NCBI RefSeq assembly: GCF_047663525.1 | Contig: NC_092604.1 | Coordinates: forward strand, 10,527,501 to 10,591,500 | Length of the DNA stretch: 64,000 nucleotides | Direction: 5' to 3' | Source: Anas platyrhynchos | Lineage: Eukaryota; Chordata; Aves; Anseriformes; Anatidae | In this document: positions 28,601 through 53,200 of the stretch, piece after piece | Numbering within the stretch: position 1 is the first letter of the stretch | Layout of the letters: the number at the start of each line of letters is the position of its first letter | Notes under the pieces: model-generated | What the model was told of the DNA's origin: nothing | Database searches by the model: none | What the model saw: the letters and a program-made list of their open reading frames with translations, nothing else | Position numbers and translations under genes: made by a program

Positions 28601-29815
28601 CTGGGGAAGGGAGCAAATAAGCTAACTAGCGAGGCTAGCTCCATCAGTCCAATGCAGGAACAGTTCTTTCCTCTTTTTACAATGAGCAAGAGACTTGATA
28701 AAATAGAGGGAAAAGGAAGTGATTTGCAAAAAGAGCTGATACAGCTCAGCCGTAACATTTGGCTGACATTGACAATGGGTCACAGAGCTAGCTGCAGTGA
28801 GAGGTGCTCAGAAAATACCCCAGACACCTACTATGAGAGGCAGAGAACAGCAACAATGAGGTCAGCTTTCCAATGAAATATAGATGCAGAACTAAGCTTT
28901 TGAGTGTTTTAATGGGTAGAGAATAACAAAAAGTACCGCTCTGGTTTTGCCAGTGCAGTGCTCGAGCCATTTGTCTAGACACTATATAATCCACCCCTAG
29001 GGGAGGTAGTTTGTTAACGTCTCCTGGAATGCTACAAACTGTTCTGCAGTTGCTGAGGTTACGGGGTTTGTTTGCTAGATGCAAGTTTTGACGGTCGACT
29101 TCAAGTTGCTAGAGAACGAGCTGCGTGTCCTTATTAACCCAGCTCCAGCTCTGCTTCTTCACACAGTCCAAGTTTCAGCTAATGCAGTAACATTTGCCAA
29201 GCTGGCAGCGAGCCGCCCGCCTCTTCCAGCCCCGCACCCCTGGGGGCAGTGTTCCTATCACCTACCTCTAAAAGCAACCTCGTTGCTCACAAGGGCAGAA
29301 CTTGCCAGCCTGTTAGTTAGCGTTTCCTGGCACGCGGTGGCAATGCTGCTGTCTGCATCGTGCCCACGAGCAAAGCTATGCACACGAGTGTGATTAGAGA
29401 AGAGGTTTGGATCAGTAATGAAATCGTCAGCCACCCAAGGCTGACAGAAAACCACACAGGCTCTAAGAACAGCTTCGTGGAACTTCAGCCTCTCCCCTCG
29501 CGTGTTACTTCCATCACACTGATGGTCACAGATAGCACCTGCTTCCTGGAGAACACAGGCTTTCTGAGACATGGGCAGCTGAAACTCAGCAAATGAAGTA
29601 ACGTGAACAGGAAATCTTCATAAACAGAGGCTGCAAGGGGAGGGTGCAAGTGCAGTATGATTTCATGGACTGGGCTACTGCTGCTGCTCAGATAGATCTG
29701 TTATTGCGAGGCCTCCTGGCAGCAAGAAACTTGTTTTTTTTTTTCCGTGTTTTTTTCATTAACACTGTAGGTGCCATGGAAACTGTCAGACCCTCTGGCC
29801 CTGCAGGCGGCAGTC
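25700..29815. other. intergenic interval between convergent FNBP1 and USP20
   Basis: About 4.1 kb between the two proposed 3' ends. It includes a GGT/poly-G run at 26291-26314. Open frames of 120-175 codons on both strands near 26.7-27.5 kb overlap each other, resemble no known family and have no splice-supported context. I see no RNA gene. Confidence 0.6.
26291..26314 (+). repeat. (GGT)n / poly-G run
   Basis: Three to four GGT units followed by eleven or more G bases; a simple low-complexity tract. Confidence 0.85.
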
Positions 29816-29819
29816 ATGC

Positions 29820-31894
29820 AACTCGTTGAATGCACATATATTTATTGTAACACATTTTGAGCACAGAGTTTAACACTTAAGCACGGGAGTGTTATTACAA
29901 TCTGTACAGCATCCTCCGAACAGCACAGACAACACAGACATGCAGCCCTACAGGCTCTGCAGCAGCTTCAAAGAAGGCTGCAGTGGCTAACAAATCTTAA
30001 AACAAAGAGAAATCCCAACAGTGGCTCATTCTTTGACCTCCCCTTGGGCCTGGCTGGATATATACAAGCATCCAATAAACAGGATAGTAAAACTAACATG
30101 CTGAACCATTTACAGACACTCTTTTTAAAGAAGAATTTGCTGTTGGCAGCAAACATTTGGTCTAAAAAATCTGAAGGCCACATTTTTCTAACTCTCCTCT
30201 CCTACACGCTTTTCCACCTTTTATCTGCGAGTCAAAGAGCAGCCTTCCTCTTACCCCCTCCCTTTCTTTCTCTTTTCACGTGGGGAGCTCAGAGCCCCAG
30301 ACCACCACGGGGTGGCCAGACTTGGTGCTGTGGAATCATGCAGGTTCCAGCACCACGATGAGCACGCGCTTCAGGTCCTCAGCCCAAGAAAGGTCAGCTC
30401 TGCCTTGCTAGCTCTGCCTCGCTCCGATTCCACTAAAGCTCACCGAAACATTTGCACAGGCGTACAAGGTTATACTAGTGCCTCGCTGGCTTAGATGAAG
30501 GAAGAACTTTTGGAAATAGCCTTGCTAAGAAAAGTAGTGTTTAGCCTCTTGTCTTTGTGCCTCTCTGTTGGCTGTTATCAGATACTCTATGGCTGCATTA
30601 GCGGCAGTAGATTAAGGAGCTAGTTATTTCTGTTCGTTAAATGAGCCACTGTATACACAAGTAACATCTGCATTGAGAAGCTAGAATGACCTCAGCACAC
30701 AGGTGGGGGCTTGTTTGCAGAAAGCAGCTCGTTCCTAAAAAGCTGCTTCAACAGCCTGGACCTGCTCAACCAGGCACCTTCCCCAGCACTCAATTACTGC
30801 CCCAGCCAAGGCTGACCCATCTGAATAGGCCCTGTGCAAACAAATGGGCTCCTCCTCCTCCCTCATACACCCTTTGCTTCTCAGGACAGCCATGGAGACA
30901 GGTCTAGGCTTACAGCAGGGTCCTTCTCAGAACACAGACTGGGCTTATGAACCAGCCCAGGAACCCTAAAGCCTGCAGCAGAGCAGTCCTGTGTCCTGCT
31001 CCAAGGAAATCTAACCATCAAACAGCTTTGCATTGAAGCTGCTCACATCCCAACCCTATGGGTTTAATACCTGGAAGGCTGCATCCCATATCTACAGAGC
31101 TGCCAGGAGCTTTAGAGGAAACAGTACAGCGGGAAGCCAGTGTGCAGGAGAACTTGTCTTCCAGCTTTGTTCTCTGAAAACATGCTGAACACATGACATC
31201 AGATACAAGGAGAAGAAAAGTCTACCAGGATGGTGAAGGTGCGACTTTAGGGCTTGGGGGAGAAAGAAACAGCTTATTTCAAAATTTCTGAGTTGCAACT
31301 GAAGTTGCAGGAATTAGATAAAGAGCAAAACTAGGAAGTTGTGACAGCTGTGCACCATCAGCACAAAACTACAAGGAGACCTTGTGGCTTTAGTTAACTT
31401 CAAATAAACAGGTTTCTCTAGTTGCAACATTGCTCACTGGAAACATAAATAACATTTCATTTTGTCTTTACACATTTGGGTTAAAAAGGAAAGTGCCAAA
31501 AGCAAAACCTGCAAAGGAGCAGAGAGATTCAGTTTGCTCGGGGCAAGCTGGGAGTGCTGATTTCTTGTAAGCAAACAAAAGGGAGAGGGCTCAGGTCAAA
31601 ACAGATCCTAGTGACGTTTAGCTGCAGTCTCACCACCATTTTTTTCCCCACTGGGGCTGCAAAGCTGAGTTACAGAGAAATGATTTCTCCCGGTCTTTCC
31701 CAGCACTACCCCTATATTCAAAGCCCCGTGAAAGGATGGCAGAGGAAACCTGCCTTCCCCAGCAGTGGTGGTGGGAGCTGCACACACCTCGAGTACCAGA
31801 TAAAGGAAGCGTTTTGACTCCTCAGGGTTCCCCAGCCATCCATCCCCACGCAGACATATTTGTGCCGTACCTTCCCTGCCCCCTCCTGCACAGA
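29820..31894 (-). other. USP20: USP20 3'UTR
   Basis: About 2.1 kb between the stop codon and the proposed polyadenylation site. No splice-supported coding sequence is seen. The length is inferred from the polyadenylation signal only. Confidence 0.6.
29841..29846 (-). terminator. USP20: USP20 polyadenylation signal (AATAAA on minus strand)
   Basis: Plus-strand TTTATT reads AATAAA on the minus strand, about 2.05 kb past the USP20 stop. Cleavage is expected near 29820. This is the best-placed hexamer I found in the interval. Confidence 0.6.
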
Positions 31895-46615
<14,721 letters not shown>

Positions 46616-46621
46616 TCTCAC

Positions 46622-49515
46622 CTGTGGGAGGGTGTTTTCCTAGGACAGGAAAGGATAGCTCTACTCAGTCACGTGTCAGAATTGCTCTCACAGGCTGCAA
46701 GAAGAGAAATTAGCTTGTTTTGTATATTGGAGATTAAAATATTCATCTTTAAGGTTCAATGAGATCAAAACAAATCTAAATCTGGACCCACTGACATTAG
46801 CTAGCACAGTTCTGACCCCCTGTAGAGTGGCTGTGTTACGATATTGTAGGTAAGTGAGCAAGGGAATGGGGTGTGGAGGAAACACATGAACAAAGCTAAT
46901 AATGTGTGTAACGTGGAATGTGTGTTCAGAAACGTAGGAGGGTGCTCAGCACGCAGGGACAGCAGCAGGAGCACAGCTGCTGCTTTGGTTTCAGGTAAGC
47001 TATCAAGCTGAGGGACGATTTGCTGTAGCTGGTAAAAACACACCACAAAATGAAAGCAGTGGTACAGTGAGCCACTGACCACCCTCATCTTAATCTCAGG
47101 CTCCCAGACTGATCAAGTAGCATCTCTGAATGATGCAGGGGCCTAAAACAATAAATAAAAACTGCCCTTACTTCACACACACCTTGCCTACATACCTTAA
47201 CTGGGCTTACATGCCATGAATACACTACTCCATTAACCTGACTAGGCTGATAAACTCCACTTTTCCCCCTAGAAAATGGGTTTTATGTCCTAGCTCAGCA
47301 GGTAGGGTGGGAAAACAAATGTGGTGGTCTGAACGTAATTCCTCTTGCCAAATAAACACGCAGCACAAAGAGATACAAATCTACGTAGCTTGTTTGCATG
47401 AAACTCAGATTAAAAGCAAAAGGGCGCTGCAGCCCAAGACAAGTACTTAGCATATGGTGTCTGGGGGCCTCGAGGTGCCCATACTGTGCTGATCTGGATC
47501 TAACATTTAGTCCCTTATCACGCTACTTTATCAAATGTTAAAAATACGATGATTGTTTTAATGAAGCTGTGCAAGAGGGAATAAGACTTAAAAGATCTGT
47601 AACTGATAACCAGTCTTCAGCCTCTCAGAAGTTTAGTGTTTAATATAGGTTTTTAACGAGTCACAAAACTCTCAAAGACTGTACGAAATATAACACCCTG
47701 TTCCACCCATCTCATGCATCCAAGCGCTGCAAGCACAGAGGATTTCAGAGCTGCGTGCTTCCGAGCACAATAAACATTTTCATGGTGGTCCACGGGCACA
47801 TTAAGGACTTGAAACATGTCTCAGAAACGTGCAGCTACAAAAAGAAGATGAAAAGGGTTTGTGTTTCTTAAGCATAGAGCAAGTAACCTGACTTGTGACT
47901 GTTTAAAAAAAAAAGATAAGTAATATTAACAACACAACCCAGGATCCAAAATATTGCTGTTGGCTGGACACAAAGCAGACATGAAAAGCTTACATCATTA
48001 CCAAAAAAATTAAAAATTTGGATGAACTTAAAGTTAACAACGGTTGCTACTCTGTGTTCTTTTCACATTTTGAGGACATTTGAAAGAATTTCCAGTGCAG
48101 GTCTGAATCACTAACAATACAGAGAAAAAAAAAAAAAGAGAGAGGTAAACAAATAAGCCACTTCAGCATCACTTATCCTGGGAGCTGAAAAGCTTGCCTA
48201 GCACCTTGCCTTGGCAGAAGACAAACCCCAAGGATAATTTTGTAACAGTGTTTTTGCAACACTCTTTGGAACTGAATTGGAAGAGCAAAGCAAAACTGGA
48301 GGGGGAAGGAATCGTATTGACATCCTACAAACAGCTGTGGTTGGAACCAGGATCACAGCAACCTGCGAATTGATGCTTAACAAATAACTGAGTAACGTCA
48401 CGCAGCTTCACAGACAGGCAGAGCAGTGCCTCGTAACAGACACTGATTTCACAGACAAGTGACAAGACCGCTGTATCCGTGGCTAACACAGAAAACTGGG
48501 ACGCTTTCAGACTCAGAGATCCTTCTACAAAACCGACTCCTTTTAGTATCAATGCCATTTTTGCTATTTCGCCTTCCCTGGTTTCTTATCCCTTTCCCAA
48601 AAGAGGTTTCCCAGAAAACCAAATGAACAAAATATTGCTTTAAAACGAACTCCAGACCCCCCGATCTCCAGCAGTTTAAGCTAACTGGGGACTGCTTTTG
48701 GAACTTGCTACGTTAAGCACAGTCTTGTGGATGGTTTTACTGCATTCCACAGGACCACCCCTCCATTCCAAATTAAAACCGTGCCTTTCAGCTTTCCAGC
48801 ACCGGGATGCCGAGCTTCCCACCTACACTTTCCTTTCCTTTCCTAAATAAAAGAGCAAAATCATCATTTTCTCCTCTCAGCCCTGACCGAACGCATCAGA
48901 AAGGTTCGAGCTGTGGCTGTTCAGAGGAAAGTATTAAATCCCTGCCTCCCCACGGCTCTGCCCCAAGAGCTTTACCTGGCGCAAAGAGCTCTCAAACGCT
49001 GCTCAGGAAACTAGGAATTTAATAACAAAAGCACTGCCAGAAAGCTTCGCTTTGCTTGTCAGAACGTATTGAGCACAATGGGAAAAAAAGTTACCTTAAA
49101 ACAAGTCCTCCAGCCTGTCTCTCTCAAGAAGCGCTGGGGAAGAACAGGACGTGAACATGTCAGAACAATTCCACGGCAACAGCAACCTACTTTTGCTCGC
49201 TTCAGTCGCTGCCAAAACCAGCGGCTCTGCCTGCGCGGCGACACGTTTCTCTTGTTATTTTCATTGCAAAACAACTGCTCGGGCTGGTACCGGAACGAAA
49301 GCCGGTTTTCAACAGTTCAGATTCAGAGCGCGCAGATTCGGAGATGGAACAAATAAATAAATTAAAAAAAAAAATAAACAAACAAATAAAACCAAGCCTG
49401 GCACAAACCAAACCAAGCCCCGGCGCTGCTTTCATGAAGCGATCACCAGATCTGCTCGCTCATCCCGCACAACCCAGGGCCACGACAGGAATTACGAAGG
49501 GAATTAATGACTTAC
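46622..49515 (-). other. USP20: USP20 5'UTR intron(s)
   Basis: 2.9 kb between the first coding exon and the proposed non-coding first exon. Further non-coding exons may hide here but cannot be called. A-rich tracts lie near 48124-48138 and 49343-49390. Confidence 0.6.
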
Positions 49516-49536
49516 CGAAGGGAATTAATGACTTAC
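49495..49536 (+). repeat. 21-bp perfect tandem duplication carrying splice donors
   Basis: CGAAGGGAATTAATGACTTA plus C occurs twice without a mismatch, at 49495-49515 and 49516-49536. On the minus strand each copy starts with GTAAGT, a consensus 5' splice site for the USP20 non-coding exon. Confidence 0.95.
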
Positions 49537-49950
49537 CCAACCGCTCTCTGGAGAAGGAGCCCGAACCCAGGGGCTCCTCAGCACGGCGCGGGCTCTGCTC
49601 CCCTCACGGGCCGGTCTCCACCGAGCCTCAGCCCCCGGGGGTCAGCACAGGCGGAGATTTGGGGCCCTGGCTGAAAACAAATATTGAACACTGAGGGCCT
49701 GGGGCTCGCCCCAGATGTGCAGACACCCTCACAGCGGCCGGGGCTCGCCCCCCTTTTCCCCGGGGCTCCCCGAGGGGCTCCGCAGGCCCCTCCCGAGGCT
49801 TCCTCAGCCCAGCCCCGAGCCCCCGGGCCCCGCTGCTGAGGCCCCACGGGCGCCGTTGCGGCCTCTGCGCCTCGGGAGCGGGGCCTTGGGCCGGGACCCA
49901 GCCTCCGCCTCCCTCTCACCAACCTCTGGGGATCCCTGAAGGACCCCAGG
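49537..49950 (-). other. USP20: USP20 non-coding exon 1 (proposed; 5' end unknown)
   Basis: GC-rich sequence upstream on the minus strand of the donor TTGG|GTAAGT (exon edge 49537; alternative edge 49516). It lies at the border of the CpG island, where a first exon is expected. The transcription start is a guess. No coding frame here is conserved. Confidence 0.5.
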
Positions 49951-50188
49951 GGATCTCCGCGGCCGCAGCCCCCGCCCCGCCGCCGGGAAGGGAGCGGGAG
50001 GGCGGCGGGGGGAACGTTTGAGGCGGGGGCGGAACCAAAGGAGCGGGGCCGCGGGGCGCGCCCGGAGCGGAGGGAGCGGGGCACGGCCCTCGTCTTGCCA
50101 GGCCGAAGCCCTGGCGGAAGGGGCGGTGTCGGCGCGGCGGAGTGACGTCATCACCCCGCGACGGAGAGGAGGGGAGGGGCGGGGCGGC
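49560..50188. promoter_or_regulatory. bidirectional CpG-island promoter USP20 / C9orf78
   Basis: About 630 bp of very GC- and CpG-rich DNA between the divergent USP20 non-coding exon and the C9orf78 ATG. It has several GGGCGG-type Sp1 boxes, no obvious TATA box, and a full CRE palindrome TGACGTCA at 50143-50150, about 40 bp before the C9orf78 ATG. Head-to-head layout with a CpG island is typical of shared housekeeping promoters. Confidence 0.8.
50143..50150. promoter_or_regulatory. CRE palindrome TGACGTCA
   Basis: A perfect CREB/ATF palindrome in the shared promoter, 38 bp upstream of the C9orf78 start codon. Confidence 0.7.
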
Positions 50189-50271
50189 ATGGCGGCCGCC
50201 AGGACGTTCAGGAAGCGCCGGGAGGAGCCCGAGGAGGATGAGGAGGACGAGGAGCTGGCCAGGGAGGTCAG
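50189..50271 (+). CDS. C9orf78: C9orf78 exon 1
   Basis: ATG in GGCGGCATGGCG (with C at -1 and G at +4) opens MAAARTFRKRREEPEEDEED and EELAREV, ending AG|GTGAGA. The charged start differs from the human MPVVRKIFRRRR but has the same basic-then-acidic layout, so the start is well supported. Confidence 0.92.
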
Positions 50272-53200
50272 GTGAGAGCACGGGGGCCGCGGGGGAGGTA
50301 GGCTAAGGCCGTTGCTTGGCCCTGCCGCGCCGCCGTGATGTCATGTCGCGGCATGTCGCGTTATATCGCGTCATATCGCGTCGTGTCGCGGCGTCACATC
50401 GCGCTGCCGTGCCGCAGCGTGACGTCATACCGCCGCGCCACGCCGCTGTGTCGCGTCACGGCATCACTGCGCGGCGTCACGCTGCCTCATGTCACATCGT
50501 GCTGCGTCATATCGCGTGCTATCGCGCCATATCGCGGCCTTCCCCGCCGCTTCCCTGCGCTTGCACCCCGCGGAACCCTGCGGGCGGGGTTTCCTGAGGT
50601 GCTGACACCTGCTTGAGCTCTCGGCCTCAGAGCTGCCCCTGGTTTTGCCTAAAACGAGCGTTTTGTCACATCCCTGCAACAGAAGCGGCTGCGTCGTGCT
50701 GTGAGCTCACGGGGGTGGCTGCAGGGGTAAAGGAGCCCTGCGTTAGCTACTCGTGTCCCTCCGCCTTACTGCCAGGGAGGTCTTCGTTGTCCGGAGATCT
50801 CACCAAGCTGAATCCAGGGGCAGGGATCCCCACCTCGCGTTTCCCAAATTGGCACCTCGAAGCCTTGCAGGGTCTGGGGGTTTCGCTCCTCATCTGAGGG
50901 CAGATATGTTGGAGGGGCAGCCCAGCAGACGCCACTTCTGATCTCTTTAATAAAATTTTTAATAAAGTAAAATAGAAAATGTCTACTGAATGTGTAACCA
51001 GAAGAGTAGGCGGGCACTAATACGTAAATGCATGAAACCAAACCAAGTGAAATAACTAAAACCAAAGCATCAGGCACCAAGTCCGATGTTTTTTCTTCAG
51101 GTTAAAACTCGAGGAAGCCAAAGAAGTGCAGAGCCTCAGGAAGCGACCCAATGGGGTGAGGTAAGGGCTGCAGCACCGGGGGGTGAGGATGTGCTCTGTG
51201 TGGTGCTGTAGGGAGCAGTGAATTTCTCCATTGCTCTGCGCCTCGTTTCCATAGGAAGCTGCTTGTCCAGCAGTACCAAAAGGATGTTACTGATAGAGAG
51301 GTTTATATGTTAAAGCCTGAGGATGGAAAAGAGGGTGAGTCAGTTACAGGCACGCAGTTCAGTATCAGTTTACAGCGGGCAAAGTCTAAAAAAAAAGATT
51401 AAAAAGATTAAAATTGGGATTTATGATGACATGCGTTTGATCAGGTTACATCTGTCCCGTACACGTAACAGAGTGGTAGGTGTAACTTGGGCCCCTTCTC
51501 ATCTTTACCCTAATTTCCCTCTTTTCTCTCTTACCTACCGTCACTGGTTAGCTGGTGAGCTATTTGAAAAATGCCCCAGCAGTGAGCTGTGTTCCTTGTT
51601 TTGGTGACTAAAACCTAAATTAGTAAGGCACTAAAATCTCTCTGCATTATCTTCTCGTCTCCCTAAAACTTGATAGGTCCTCTGCCCATGCGAAGGGATT
51701 AAGAGGATTGACAACTCAGCACGAGTGAAATGTTTGAGATCGCGGGTTAGATTTGGTGAGGGGTGAACAAAGGTGGTGGTTGATAATACATTTAATTCTA
51801 CTGATTTTTAATTTTTTACTTTATCTGCCTGATTAGCGCTGTAGCTCTGCTTGTGGGAGAGAAGCTGCAAGAAGAAGCGACGCTTGTGGTAAGTTCTCGA
51901 TGCTTTCAGCACCTCACTGCTAAGCTGTAACGATGAGAGATCAGCGGTGTGGTGCAGGGGGGCAGTCTGGCCTGGAATAGGGCTGATGTCACAGCTCAGT
52001 GGTTTTCTTTGTTCTCATTCAGATTTTGAAAACTAGCATTAAGCTGAAGGGAAGCTTCAGGGTTTCTCATTTTTTCTTAAATTCCAGGATGACCCATTTA
52101 AGATAAAATCTGGGGGGATGGTGGACATGAAGAAACTGAAAGAACGAGGCAAGGACAGGTGGGTGCGTGTGAGCTCTGAAGACCTTTCCCTGGACTTGGT
52201 ATTAAGACACAGCAATAAACTGAGCAGATGCTGAAGAATTTAATATAATTCAGTTTGGCTAGCTCCTGTTTTCTTAACCTGTCAAATCGGTTAAAACAAA
52301 CAACTGCAGCGCTGTGGTTTCCATTTAGGATTAATGAAGAGGAAGATCTCAACTTGGGAACCTCCTTCTCGGCTGAGACCAACAGGCGAGATGAAGATGC
52401 TGACATGTAAGTTGAGCTGTACTGTGCGACTGGGATGTTGAATTCTGGGCTGGGCGTCCTCTCACAGTTGCTGTGGCTGTTTGTTTTCCTATCTTCAATA
52501 CCGAGTGTTCCCAAAACATCCTCCTGGTTCTCACAGAAACCTTCGCTTGCTCTTTCACCTTTTGGCTGTCAGACTCCGGAAGGCATTTTCATGGGCAAAG
52601 CTGGGAGGTGCCAATCAGCCGGGCAATGTGGCATTAAACACCAGCAGCCGCCTTCCCTGCTGGTTGTGAAAGAGCTTGGAGGATCCGATCATTTCTTGGA
52701 CAGAGTTGAAAATACCTTGTTTCTTGCAGTTGATGTTAGCTGAGTGCTTTTGGAGACATTTTTCATTCCTCCCTCCCAGCCACTGAGCGCTCACAGAGTG
52801 CTCGCAGCTGTGCGCAGCAGCGTTGGGACAGAGTACAGAAAGCAGAGCTAAATACCACGTGTCCCTTGTGTGCTGCACTTTAGGATGAAGTACATTGAGA
52901 CAGAGCTGAAGAAGAGGAAAGGAATTGTGGAGAATGAGGAGCAGAAGGTGAAGCTTAAGAATGCTGAGGACTCTCTGTATGAGCTGCCAGAGAACATCCG
53001 TGTCTCCTCTGCCAAGAAGACTGAAGAGATGCTGTCCAACCAGATGCTAAGCGGCATCCCTGAAGTGGATCTGGGAATCGAGTACGTTGTTCACAGAGCT
53101 GGTAGTCGTGGCCTGAAGTTCCAGGGGGAGCACTGTGGCTAGAGACTGTCGACTGGCAGAGCAGTGGTGTGGTTGGATTATACAGCTCCCACTGCGCTCT

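Noticed and set aside
49578-50281. several 120-168-codon frames on both strands of the CpG island
   Set aside because: GC-rich DNA rarely has stop codons; compositions are Arg/Pro/Gly-rich with no family match. Only the start of C9orf78 is real.
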